A DNA stretch of 56,849 bases from the IMG/VR virus record IMGVR_UViG_3300019871_000001, positions 1 through 56,849 of that record. One strand, 5' to 3'. Source of the DNA: a virus. The position numbers and the translations under genes were made by a program. The notes beneath the pieces are model-generated. The model saw only the letters and a program-made list of their open reading frames with translations, ran no database searches and was not told the DNA's origin. Shown one piece after another: positions 46,975 through 54,157 of the stretch (position 1 is the stretch's first letter; each line of letters opens with the position of its first letter).

Positions 46975-47237
46975 TGGCACAGATCGATGGTGAGGACGCT
47001 AAGGTGAAGCGCACGTACAAAGTCAACGGGCATGACGTTTCGTTTGGCATCGCTGTGTTCGCCGCTGTTGTAGGGCTCCTCATCCTTGCGGTGTCAAGTG
47101 CATTCTTTGGGTTGGTGGTGGCGGGGGTGTTCACGATCTTCGGTGCCCCGACCGTGACGATGATTGGTGTGTGGATTGGGAGTAGCATTGCGTTCTTCCT
47201 TGATGCGTTGTATCGTGGGGTGAGTAGTGGAGAGTAA
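46974..47237 (+). CDS. Small membrane protein, 87 aa
   Basis: Two hydrophobic segments (FGIAVFAAVVGLLILAVSSA and LVVAGVFTIFGAPTVTMIGV). N-terminal basic region. Function unknown. Confidence 0.65.
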   Translation: MAQIDGEDAKVKRTYKVNGHDVSFGIAVFAAVVGLLILAVSSAFFGLVVAGVFTIFGAPTVTMIGVWIGSSIAFFLDALYRGVSSGE

Positions 47238-47454
47238 GGCGTGGTTTTTGGCACAGATTGCTGAGGTAGGGCAGCAAGCGGGGAGCGATTATCATGATGG
47301 TGAGCATGTCGAGGGGTGGTTTGGGTTTGACGTCAACGAACGTGATGGTAAGGTGTTCCTTGTCGCGCATTATGCGCCCGCACTTGATGAGGGCGTAGGG
47401 GAAACTCAGGTTAGGGAGTGGGAATTGAAGGCGAGGGGGAAGTATGAGTATTGA
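47227..47454 (+). CDS. Hypothetical protein, 75 aa
   Basis: GTG 47227 overlapping the membrane gene; stop overlaps thyX by 11 nt. EGWFGFDVNERDGKVFLVAHYA; beta-rich. Confidence 0.6.
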   Translation: MESKAWFLAQIAEVGQQAGSDYHDGEHVEGWFGFDVNERDGKVFLVAHYAPALDEGVGETQVREWELKARGKYEY

Positions 47455-48115
47455 GATTGTAGGGTATACACAGATCGATGAACTTGCTATTGCGTGGTAT
47501 ATGCGCTCAGAATATGACACTTCTTCTGCGGAGACGCTGGTGGAGTTTGCGGGGCGTGCTTGTTATCAGTCGTTCAACAAGCCTAACGAAGCCACGCGCT
47601 CGAACAAAGATTACTTGGCAAATATCCTTGATCAGGGGCATGAGAGCGTCTTGGAGCACGCTAGTGTGTCGTTCTACGTGACAGGGTTCTCGCGCAACAT
47701 GCTCCTTGAACTTGAGAGGCACCGACACCTATCGTTCTCTGTTATCTCGACACGTTTCGTTGACGCCACTAAAATGCAGGTGGTGATTCCCCCGGCGCTA
47801 CGTGTTGGAGACAAGACGCTTGAAGAGCTCCCGCCTGAGACTGTGGACACGTACAATAGTATTGTGGAGCATCTACTTAATCAGGGCAAGACGCGCAAGG
47901 AAGCACGTGAAGCAGCACGTTACCTACTCCCGGGTAACTTGGAGACGAAGTTTGTACTGACGGGTAACTTACGAGCGTATCGTGATGTGTTGAAGAAGCG
48001 TTGGTCACAGCACGCAGACGCTGAGATTCGCTTGCTTGCAGCTGAGATTCTTGCTAAGCTACGTGAACACGCACCGAACGTCTTCCAAGATTTCCCTACG
48101 GTGCCCTTTACGTAA
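47444..48115 (+). CDS. thyX: Flavin-dependent thymidylate synthase ThyX
   Basis: 223 aa. ThyX signature RHRHLSFSVISTR (residues about 92-104) and upstream HESVLEHASVSFYV; C-terminal LRAYRDVLKKRW. Makes dTMP from dUMP using FAD and methylene-folate, downstream of the dCMP deaminase. Confidence 0.93.
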   Translation: MSIEIVGYTQIDELAIAWYMRSEYDTSSAETLVEFAGRACYQSFNKPNEATRSNKDYLANILDQGHESVLEHASVSFYVTGFSRNMLLELERHRHLSFSVISTRFVDATKMQVVIPPALRVGDKTLEELPPETVDTYNSIVEHLLNQGKTRKEAREAARYLLPGNLETKFVLTGNLRAYRDVLKKRWSQHADAEIRLLAAEILAKLREHAPNVFQDFPTVPFT

Positions 48116-48125
48116 GGAGTGACAC

Positions 48126-48482
48126 ATGACAATGCCAAACGGCCCGATGGGAGCTCTTTTAAGCTTTAAAAGCGATATTCCTTCGTGTATGGCATATCGT
48201 AACATGCTCGTGAATTCGGATGAGTACGAGTGGATGGGTAAAGAAGCGTTTGATGAGATGCTGAATTACAATGAACCTCAGAGGGAAGCAGATGGTTTTT
48301 GTAATTGCCGCCCACCGTACAATGGTGCAGTATGGAGTCAAGTCATGGCGCTTCCCGAAAGTAAGGTTAAGCCTCTTGCAAAGAATCGCTTTATCGACAC
48401 GCTAGAGGACTTTCAGGAAGAGATTGAGGCAGAGCGTCAGGATAACGTGCGACGTGGTCGGGCACCGATGGATGTTATGTAG
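48126..48482 (+). CDS. Hypothetical protein, 118 aa
   Basis: AAGGAG before ATG. DEMLNYNEPQREADGFCNCR then a helical acidic C-terminus. Not recognised. Confidence 0.6.
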   Translation: MTMPNGPMGALLSFKSDIPSCMAYRNMLVNSDEYEWMGKEAFDEMLNYNEPQREADGFCNCRPPYNGAVWSQVMALPESKVKPLAKNRFIDTLEDFQEEIEAERQDNVRRGRAPMDVM

Positions 48483-48511
48483 TTTGCCTTCTGAATAAGG
48501 AGGTGATACAC

Positions 48512-48625
48512 TTGAGTGGCAAAAAAGGGCGAACAGGAAAGAAGCGCACTTCTACAGCCCCGAAAAGGGGAGGTAAGAAGGATGGTAGGCGCACAGCGAA
48601 TGGGCGCAAGAAGCGTAAGAAGTAA
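48512..48625 (+). CDS. Highly basic micropeptide, 37 aa
   Basis: TTG 48512 behind AAGGAGGTGAT, the full anti-Shine-Dalgarno complement, the strongest ribosome site in the window. Product is Lys/Arg/Gly only (GKKGRTGKKRT ... RKKRKK), like a histone tail. Probable nucleic-acid binding. Confidence 0.6.
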   Translation: MSGKKGRTGKKRTSTAPKRGGKKDGRRTANGRKKRKK

Positions 48626-48654
48626 CATGTAACGTAGAGTAAGGAGAGTGTGAC

Positions 48655-48825
48655 ATGCAGGTTCCTACGATTCGTGAAGTTTACACTGTCGATGAATTTG
48701 TCAAGGGCAAGATGAGGAAGTACGAAGTTGTGGACCTATTTGACTTTGACCTCCCCAACCCTGTATACTCTGCTTACACCGAACGTGAAGCTGAAGATTT
48801 CATCCTCGGATGGTTGGATGGCTGA
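48655..48825 (+). CDS. Hypothetical protein, 56 aa
   Basis: AAGGAGAG before ATG 48655. Acidic, aromatic (EVVDLFDFDLPNPVYSAYTE). Last gene before a terminator. Confidence 0.6.
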   Translation: MQVPTIREVYTVDEFVKGKMRKYEVVDLFDFDLPNPVYSAYTEREAEDFILGWLDG

Positions 48826-48872
48826 TTAAACTTCCCGGCGATGTCTCCCGCATCGTAACATGAAACGGGAGG

Positions 48873-48916
48873 AGAACCCCACACCAAAGCGGGCGCTGAG
48901 GTGTGGGGTTCTTTGT
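48873..48916 (+). terminator. Terminator
   Basis: AGAACCCCACACC/GGTGTGGGGTTCT, 13-bp perfect stem, 14-nt loop, then TTGTGTCTT. Confidence 0.85.
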
Positions 48917-48934
48917 GTCTTGACCTGGGATATG

Positions 48935-48940
48935 TAGCGT
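48935..48940 (+). promoter_or_regulatory. -10 box for leaderless rusA
   Basis: TATG-TAGCGT, then exactly 6 nt to ATG 48947; no ribosome site between. Confidence 0.5.
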
Positions 48941-48946
48941 CCTGAC

Positions 48947-49366
48947 ATGGAAGGTTACGATTTGATTCTAGACGTGTACGTGGCTGGTGAGCCTGTACCA
49001 CAAGGCTCTTTGGCGCAGGGCGCTGGGGGCAGGATGTATTGGGCGAACAGTAAGCGCCTACGTCCATGGCGTAAGGCTATGACTGACGCGTGTCAGGCGT
49101 TCATGCCGCGCAATTGGGGCGATGGGTATGATGATGCGGTGCGCGTTGAGTTGACGTTCTATCATACACGCGGCGCGAGCGTTAAGCGACGATACAAGGT
49201 CACGGCTGGTGATAGTGATAAATTGGCGCGTGCTGCCCTCGACTCCCTTACAGATGCAAAGCTTTACACAGATGACTCACGTGTGGTAGAATTGATGGTA
49301 AGCAAGCATTACGCAGATGATCATGAACCTGGTGTTATCATCCGCGCATGGACACTACCACACTAA
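48947..49366 (+). CDS. rusA: RusA-like Holliday junction resolvase
   Basis: 139 aa. GEPVPQGSLAQG at the start and GDSDKLARAALDSLTDAKLYTDDSRV (Asp residues of the active site near 87-110) are RusA hallmarks. Cuts branched DNA from recombination or before packaging. Leaderless start. Confidence 0.9.
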   Translation: MEGYDLILDVYVAGEPVPQGSLAQGAGGRMYWANSKRLRPWRKAMTDACQAFMPRNWGDGYDDAVRVELTFYHTRGASVKRRYKVTAGDSDKLARAALDSLTDAKLYTDDSRVVELMVSKHYADDHEPGVIIRAWTLPH

Positions 49367-49377
49367 GGAGTCGTATC

Positions 49378-49518
49378 ATGAAGAATGTGACATGCGATAG
49401 CGATTGTAAAGAATGCATTTTCGCATGTCACATGGACCATGAGAACGACGACGATGAAGATACAAAGGAGAGTGATCAAGTTGAGCGACCCATCGTGGAT
49501 TGTGGAGAAAACCGCTGA
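49378..49518 (+). CDS. Cys-rich acidic peptide, 46 aa
   Basis: AAGGAG before ATG 49378. CDSDCKECIFACHMDH gives a dense Cys/His cluster, then an acidic tail. Zinc- or metal-binding likely. Confidence 0.6.
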   Translation: MKNVTCDSDCKECIFACHMDHENDDDEDTKESDQVERPIVDCGENR

Positions 49519-50077
49519 GGCTTATGCAGAGGTCTTGGATGAGGAATGGGATGCACTCTCTCCCGAAAGGCAAATGAAGTTTCGCATCTTGGCATACAAC
49601 GTTCTAGACAATCACATGCGCAACAAAATCAATGGGATGAAGCTCAGCATTAGTGTTGTTGAGGATGTTCTGTGTGCGCCTAGCACACCCAAGCGTTGGT
49701 TGCCTGGCGTGCAGGAGGCTAAGAATGCGTTGTTCTTCGCGTTGGAGATTGAAGGCGATGCGTTGGAGGTGCGCGTAAACATCCCTGAGAGCGTCCCTAA
49801 CGGCCTAGAATCCCACGACCCATACTCGACCCTCGAAGCGGGGGATTTGGACCCCTATGAAGCGATGGGGGACAAGAGTGAGAGGTGTGGGAAGGTGCAT
49901 GGTGAAGGGTGGAGCTGTACACGCCCCGTACACCCTGAGCATTTTCAGTGTTGGGACGCAGAACCCGCAGAGTTCTATCGTGACTGTGAGGGCGAAATCC
50001 TCGTAACGTGGACCAGTGAAGATGAATTGACGTCTGTACACCCAGCAGTGTTGGAGTATGACGGTCCACAAGAATAA
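49481..50077 (+). CDS. Hypothetical protein, 198 aa
   Basis: Probable TTG 49481 start (AAGGAGAG upstream; ATG 49454 possible). Helical N-terminal half (EKTAEAYAEVLDEEWDALSP), C-terminal ERCGKVHGEGWSCTRPVHPE with Cys/His. Not recognised. Confidence 0.6.
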   Translation: MSDPSWIVEKTAEAYAEVLDEEWDALSPERQMKFRILAYNVLDNHMRNKINGMKLSISVVEDVLCAPSTPKRWLPGVQEAKNALFFALEIEGDALEVRVNIPESVPNGLESHDPYSTLEAGDLDPYEAMGDKSERCGKVHGEGWSCTRPVHPEHFQCWDAEPAEFYRDCEGEILVTWTSEDELTSVHPAVLEYDGPQE

Positions 50078-50091
50078 TACTGCGTGGCATT

Positions 50092-50129
50092 GCAAAACCC
50101 CTCACCATGTGATACGGTGAGGGGTTTGC
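50092..50129 (+). terminator. Terminator before sigma-factor gene
   Basis: AAACCCCTCACC/GGTGAGGGGTTT, 12-bp stem and 9-nt loop, overlapping the -35 of the next promoter. Confidence 0.8.
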
Positions 50130-50154
50130 TATTTCTCAGGTATTATGGTATGAT
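50126..50154 (+). promoter_or_regulatory. Leaderless promoter of the sigma-like gene
   Basis: TTGCTA, 17-bp spacer, TATGAT, 6 nt, ATG 50161. Confidence 0.7.
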
Positions 50155-50160
50155 GTACGG

Positions 50161-50862
50161 ATGACTGAAGAAATGACGATGGAGGAGCGCATTGCCTTCG
50201 GTAAGGCTCTCATCTCCACTAAGCACCCTGAACTATACACCTATTTGGCGAGGCGCGCAAGGGCATGGAGGACTGATGATAGTAGGATTGAGGACATCAT
50301 CAGTGGGACCATTGAAAGGTTGTTGATTGAGAACACCGTGAAGCCTTTCGACAACGCTCGTACGTTGTGGGGACGCGCCACAAATATTGCCAAGGAAGAG
50401 ATTGCCCAAAGCTTCGCCTCACGCTTGCCTCTAAGCGGGGTTAAGTTTCAGGCGCACCGCACAGCCACACTCGCACTACAGGCCGCTGGTGGCGATCCTA
50501 AGGCTGCGTATCACATGCAAACGGGAACGTCGCGCGTAGGACGTGAACTCCTATTTGCTGTGGCACATGGTCCATCCCTCTACTCCCCTGAGTACATGCA
50601 AGACCTGAACCCTCTAGACGATGAGAATTTGAGCGTCTTGTCGTCACAAGATGAGGATAACATTCGTATCGCCATTGCATCGCTGAGTGAAAAAGAGCAG
50701 ACTGTGGTGAGGAATCGTATGTGGTTGAGGATGACGAATAAGCAGTGTGCTGAAGAGATGCAGGTGAGTGTGGAGAACGTTAGGAAGACGTGGGCATCTG
50801 CGCTCAAGAAATTGCGCCCTGTCCTCCAAACCTCTTTGTCTGACAAGTATTCCGACATGTAG
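50161..50862 (+). CDS. RNA polymerase sigma factor-like protein
   Basis: 233 aa. N-terminal helix set (SRIEDIISGTIERLL ... ARTLWGRATNIAKEEI) resembles region 2; residues about 170-222 are a region 4 helix-turn-helix: SLSEKEQTVVRNRMWLRMTN then CAEEMQVSVENVRKTWASAL. May redirect host polymerase to phage late promoters. Followed by an ATGTAGCAT sequence. Confidence 0.8.
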   Translation: MTEEMTMEERIAFGKALISTKHPELYTYLARRARAWRTDDSRIEDIISGTIERLLIENTVKPFDNARTLWGRATNIAKEEIAQSFASRLPLSGVKFQAHRTATLALQAAGGDPKAAYHMQTGTSRVGRELLFAVAHGPSLYSPEYMQDLNPLDDENLSVLSSQDEDNIRIAIASLSEKEQTVVRNRMWLRMTNKQCAEEMQVSVENVRKTWASALKKLRPVLQTSLSDKYSDM

Positions 50863-50972
50863 CATGTGCACGAGAACACACGACAGGCGTTAATCCTCTC
50901 AACGCTGTCAAGCCTCTCATAGTGCGCCCTACATTCGTTGAGTTGTACTCGCGTCATGTACGCGCGACGCAC

Positions 50973-51020
50973 AAAAGCCCCATGTTACAGGTCCCCTTCC
51001 ACCTGTAACATGGGGCTTTT
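50973..51020. terminator. Bidirectional terminator between convergent arms
   Basis: Perfect 20-bp inverted repeat AAAAGCCCCATG...CATGGGGCTTTT with an 8-nt loop and T-tracts on both sides. The 110 nt before it (50863-50972) hold no gene. Confidence 0.93.
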
Positions 51021-51039
51021 TCATGCCCTTTTACACACA

Positions 51040-51240
51040 TCACTCGACAAACTTCGCCAAGTCTTTCAGAGTATCAGCGAATGCAATTGCATCTGCACGT
51101 GAAAGTTCAATGACAGTAACATCATCACCTTCACGCATCAAAAGCACCAACCCCTTGATAAGAACCTCAGCGTCCAAATAATCCGTCGTAATGTACTTGT
51201 CATACACTACAATACGTCGTTTACCATACGCCACACTCAT
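51040..51240 (-). CDS. Hypothetical protein, 66 aa
   Basis: ATG 51240 overlapping the upstream stop (ATGA). Alpha/beta, EVLIKGLVLLMREGDDVTVIEL; not recognised. Confidence 0.6.
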   Translation of the reverse strand: MSVAYGKRRIVVYDKYITTDYLDAEVLIKGLVLLMREGDDVTVIELSRADAIAFADTLKDLAKFVE

Positions 51241-51338
51241 TTCTTACCCCCACGCTTCTTCACCACAGTACCCTTCTCCTGTGCCTTGTCAATCTTCTTA
51301 TCGCTCTTCTTCACCTTACGCGGGATTTTCTCAATCAT
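51237..51338 (-). CDS. Lys-rich micropeptide, 33 aa
   Basis: ATG 51338 after GGAGTG. Lys makes up over a third (RKVKKSDKKIDKAQEKGT). The end of the gene carries GTGGGGGT, the next ribosome site. Confidence 0.5.
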   Translation of the reverse strand: MIEKIPRKVKKSDKKIDKAQEKGTVVKKRGGKK

Positions 51339-51341
51339 ACA

Positions 51342-51650
51342 TCACACTCCATACTCTTCGTAGGCTTCCATCAACTTATCATTAGCGTCTTCCAAGGCGT
51401 GCTTAACCTTGATTTTATCATCGATCATACTAGCATTCCAAAACCCTAGCCCTAGTATACCAGGAAGTGTGATGACATGCAACACAAAGAATTGAGGATC
51501 AAATAAAATCCCTGTAATAACACAAGTGGCCTCTACCAAAAACCACACCACCCATACAAAGGCAATGAACCATGTCTCAGCACGAAACCCCTCAAGATTT
51601 CGTGTAGCCACCTTAACGTCTTGCTGTGCGTCGCGCACTAGATAGTGCAT
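51342..51650 (-). CDS. Membrane protein, 102 aa (paralogue pair)
   Basis: Two to three hydrophobic segments (WFIAFVWVVWFLVEATCVIT, FFVLHVITLPGILGLGFW) flanked by charged helices; RNLEGFR before and NASMI...KHALEDANDKL after. Same layout as the next gene. TAATG-type junction. Confidence 0.65.
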   Translation of the reverse strand: MHYLVRDAQQDVKVATRNLEGFRAETWFIAFVWVVWFLVEATCVITGILFDPQFFVLHVITLPGILGLGFWNASMIDDKIKVKHALEDANDKLMEAYEEYGV

Positions 51651-51979
51651 TACAGTGCCTCCCTCTGCATCTGCGCAGCAATCAAAGCATCCTGCGCGCT
51701 CAGCATCGTTTCCTTAGCGTTACGCACCGTGTGCTTTTGCGTACTCAACGTATCCGCATTCCTAACCCCACACCACAACTGTACGAACGCACAGAAACAC
51801 TGAAACAGCACAACCCACGATGCAGGGAAGACCACGGCACACGTCACGCAGAAGAAGAACATGACGATGTTGAGTGTGAGCATAGCACGCACAAGGCGCT
51901 GAAAGTTACGCTCTGAACGGTAGTATGACTCGGCGAATGCTGCGTCACGTGCAAGTTCTGTTACACTTTCGTTATACAT
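51650..51979 (-). CDS. Membrane protein, 109 aa (paralogue pair)
   Basis: Start ATG 51979 with GAGAGG upstream; a longer frame runs through repeat copy B but has no ribosome site. RNFQRLVRA, two hydrophobic segments, then RNADTLSTQKHTVRNAKETM mirrors the neighbour, so a duplicated pair. Confidence 0.65.
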   Translation of the reverse strand: MYNESVTELARDAAFAESYYRSERNFQRLVRAMLTLNIVMFFFCVTCAVVFPASWVVLFQCFCAFVQLWCGVRNADTLSTQKHTVRNAKETMLSAQDALIAAQMQREAL

Positions 51980-51997
51980 ATCAAACCTCTCTAAGGA

Positions 51998-52178
51998 ATT
52001 AGTGATGTAGCAGGGTGGTGGTGTAGTTACACCGTAACCTACACTTTCCCAGCGTAAGACCCATTTAGTGATGGGTGACGGTAGTGTAGGTCGATTTTTT
52101 GTGTATATAGAGAATTCTATGAAAATTCCCAAAGAATACTTTCTAAAACACCCCCCGGAACCGTCACCCGTCACCTTT
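51998..52178 (+). repeat. Repeated non-coding element, copy B
   Basis: Same plus-strand orientation and near-identical sequence to copy A (51998-52110), with downstream AAAGAATACTTT and CCGTCACCCGTCACC at matching distances. Here the flanking genes are leftward, so local mRNA reads the opposite strand. The upstream TATAGT of copy A is changed to CAGGGT. Confidence 0.85.
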
Positions 52179-52193
52179 CACGATTCAGAAGCG

Positions 52194-52298
52194 TTAGGGA
52201 CGCGTGAGGATGGCAATGCACGGTTCCACCACCATCACGCCCATGAGGGCGCATAGCGTAAACCACGCTACGGTCAAACCTCTCATTTTCCACGTCAC
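52194..52298 (-). CDS. Tiny membrane protein, 34 aa
   Basis: GTG 52298 in a GTGA overlap. Hydrophobic (TVAWFTLCALMGVMVVEPCI). One of three successive membrane peptides. Confidence 0.5.
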   Translation of the reverse strand: MTWKMRGLTVAWFTLCALMGVMVVEPCIAILTRP

Positions 52299-52381
52299 AG
52301 TCTCAAACCTCTCATGCATTGTAGCAATGAACTTACGACATGTACAACGATGATGAGAGCGCCAAGCATCGCCATAATCAT
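52295..52381 (-). CDS. Tiny membrane protein, 28 aa
   Basis: ATG 52381 in an ATGA overlap; MAMLGALIIVVHVVSSLL is a single hydrophobic helix. Confidence 0.45.
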   Translation of the reverse strand: MIMAMLGALIIVVHVVSSLLQCMRGLRL

Positions 52382-52482
52382 GGCAACGGAACTCCCGAAA
52401 TTGCAGCGCACACCAGCATCACGAAAAACCACACTACTGAAAACACGATCATGATGAGTCCTACACGCGTCAGGTCAGACAT
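52378..52482 (-). CDS. Tiny membrane protein, 34 aa
   Basis: ATG 52482 (or 52485), overlapping the upstream stop. LIMIVFSVVWFFVMLVCAAI is one transmembrane helix. Coupled overlaps with both neighbours support expression. Confidence 0.5.
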   Translation of the reverse strand: MSDLTRVGLIMIVFSVVWFFVMLVCAAISGVPLP

Positions 52483-52942
52483 CATACGCCACCAACTCCC
52501 CTTCCAAATACCCCACCTGATCACTATCGACGTAATTCACCCACGTAGGAAGGTGCATCTCCAAATACTCCTCTCGGGGCGTATCGGCGACGCCAACAAT
52601 ATTATTCACCGTATGCACACGACGCATCTTCAAAACCCCATCAGGCAAAAGGTAGCACTCGGCTACAGGGACGCGCACCTCCACCCCATCCACCATATCC
52701 TGATAAATACTAGCTTCAAGCTCATTCTGCTCCAACCCCCACCGTGGATTACACCACCCATCGCTGCGTGGGACTTTATACACCCACTCCTCCCCAATAT
52801 AAGCCCTACGCGTCCCGCCCGTGTTACACGGCCAATCAAGGTAGTCGTGCTCATCGCTGACAATGCTCACGATGTGCCCATGCTCATACCTCTTGATTGC
52901 AGGGTGCATCGGGGCGCTGTGTGTGCGCTTGCGTGATCCCAT
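52475..52942 (-). CDS. Hypothetical protein, 155 aa
   Basis: AAGGATTGAGGAG before ATG. Segments AYIGEEWVYKVPRSDGWCNP, LEQNELEASIYQDM and PVAECYLLPDGVLKMRRV resemble the N-lobe of kinase-like folds (strand-Lys, helix-Glu, strands); no catalytic loop seen. Unknown. Confidence 0.6.
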   Translation of the reverse strand: MGSRKRTHSAPMHPAIKRYEHGHIVSIVSDEHDYLDWPCNTGGTRRAYIGEEWVYKVPRSDGWCNPRWGLEQNELEASIYQDMVDGVEVRVPVAECYLLPDGVLKMRRVHTVNNIVGVADTPREEYLEMHLPTWVNYVDSDQVGYLEGELVAYDV

Positions 52943-52962
52943 CTCCTCAATCCTTTCTCACA

Positions 52963-53004
52963 ATGAGGGTGTTACACATTGCGTGTAATGTGTAACACCC
53001 TCAT
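52963..53004. terminator. Long hairpin, probable terminator
   Basis: ATGAGGGTGTTACACATT and its exact complement, 18 bp, loop GCGTGT. No strong T-tract; sits just downstream of the 53016 stop in the leftward direction. Confidence 0.65.
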
Positions 53005-53015
53005 ACCTTTCTGTA

Positions 53016-53423
53016 TCAGGCAGCTACGCGCACGGAGACACGCTTGCCCTTGTTGTGATCATCGATGCTTGCGTGAGTGTACGTACCCTTGGCACGCGAA
53101 AGGGCAAAGGCAGCAGCCTCAAAACTCTTGTACCCTACGATCGTGTCATTCAGCACGAGAGAGAAGCGCTTGCCATGCGTCGCCAACAGTTCGACTTCCC
53201 ACGCCGCAATGGGGTACGTAACACCCTCAACGCTCTCAACATTCGGGGGCGTCAGGTCGTTCCACGCGGTGATCATGCGCACCTTCTGCGCATCCACGCC
53301 CTTGCGCTTGCTCTTTTCACCCTTGAGTTCAAGCGTACCATCAGCATTGAGTGCGCTCACGGTGTACTCAACCTTACCATTGCCAATAGCAACAACGTCA
53401 CCCTCAACAAAGTTGTGCGACAT
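53016..53423 (-). CDS. Hypothetical protein, 135 aa
   Basis: GAAAGG before ATG. SH3-like beta start (NFVEGDVVAIGNGKVEYTVS) followed by a second beta/alpha region (GYKSFEAAAFALSRAKGTYT). Possibly DNA-associated; not recognised. Confidence 0.6.
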   Translation of the reverse strand: MSHNFVEGDVVAIGNGKVEYTVSALNADGTLELKGEKSKRKGVDAQKVRMITAWNDLTPPNVESVEGVTYPIAAWEVELLATHGKRFSLVLNDTIVGYKSFEAAAFALSRAKGTYTHASIDDHNKGKRVSVRVAA

Positions 53424-53520
53424 GATGTCAAACCTTTCGTATTGCCACTCAAAGCTTTTGAATGGTCACACCACGTATGAACGCTTCTTCCGGCAGTTCA
53501 TACGCAGTGAAATCATTCAA

Positions 53521-53739
53521 TCACTCACTGTAAGCAAGCCTAGCACTCACCACGTTTCGCGTCAAGCCCTTCACCGTGACATGTGTGGGAGCGCCCGCCC
53601 CAAATTTCGACACCACGTGCACATCACCCTCATCATCCCTCACATACCACTCGTTGAGTCCCAAAAAGATCTCACCGATGGGGATGTACTGCGTGTTCTT
53701 CGTTGCGTTCATCCTGCGGTGTGACGTACGTGCACTCAT
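53521..53739 (-). CDS. Hypothetical protein, 72 aa
   Basis: GAAAGG upstream, ATGA overlap with the upstream gene. Beta-rich (EWYVRDDEGDVHVVSKFGAG). Unknown. The 97-nt gap to 53423 has no gene. Confidence 0.6.
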   Translation of the reverse strand: MSARTSHRRMNATKNTQYIPIGEIFLGLNEWYVRDDEGDVHVVSKFGAGAPTHVTVKGLTRNVVSARLAYSE

Positions 53740-53894
53740 GCCCTCAACCTTTCGTTTTTTGCCTTACAACGTTCACAAATCGCTACGTCCCCTAAGGTGG
53801 TGTGTTTCTCAAGTGTAGTGGCTTCGTTCTCGCAAAGCAACCACCACTTGCAAACCCCCTCCCTTAAGTGCTTGGGAAGTTGTGCGTTCTTCAT
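53736..53894 (-). CDS. Small Cys-containing protein, 52 aa, leaderless
   Basis: ATG 53894 is 6 nt after TAGGTT. VCKWWLLCENEATTLEKH then CERCKAK supply a zinc-ribbon-like C2C2 site. Confidence 0.6.
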   Translation of the reverse strand: MKNAQLPKHLREGVCKWWLLCENEATTLEKHTTLGDVAICERCKAKNERLRA

Positions 53895-53900
53895 GTCAAT

Positions 53901-53929
53901 AACCTATCCTGTGGGCGCAAGGGTGTCAA
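53901..53929 (-). promoter_or_regulatory. Leaderless promoter
   Basis: Minus strand: TTGACA, 17-bp spacer, TAGGTT, 6 nt, ATG. Upstream to 54087 I see no convincing gene, only CCTCAA copies. Confidence 0.7.
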
Positions 53930-54087
53930 GACATTCCCCAAATAAATTCCTACACCTCTCACCTCAAATCTGAGAGCCTCAACCCCATCCCCGGTATCCT
54001 AACCCTCGTGCCCTGTGTGAGGCGCTTAGAGAGCATCTCAGGGCCCCTTTTGCACCCCTCACGCCCTCAAGGCGTACGGAAGACACG

Positions 54088-54117
54088 AAAAAGCCCCACA
54101 CCGTGAGGCATGGGGCT
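54088..54117 (-). terminator. Leftward terminator
   Basis: Minus strand AGCCCCA...TGGGGCT stem followed by TTTTT, just after the 54158 stop. Confidence 0.75.
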
Positions 54118-54157
54118 CAATCGCTCATATGTTCTATTGTCACAAACCGCCCTTACA

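Noticed and set aside
51650-52174. 174-aa version of the leftward membrane protein starting inside repeat B
   Set aside because: The extra 65 residues translate the reverse strand of the non-coding repeat; ATG 51979 has a ribosome site.
52340-52936. 198-aa plus-strand frame rich in His, Ile, Pro
   Set aside because: Shadow of the leftward gene 52475-52942 and its downstream membrane peptides; composition is unnatural.
53959-54036. 25-aa leftward frame between promoter and terminator
   Set aside because: No ribosome site, and its Leu-Arg repeats come from the CCTCAA motif.
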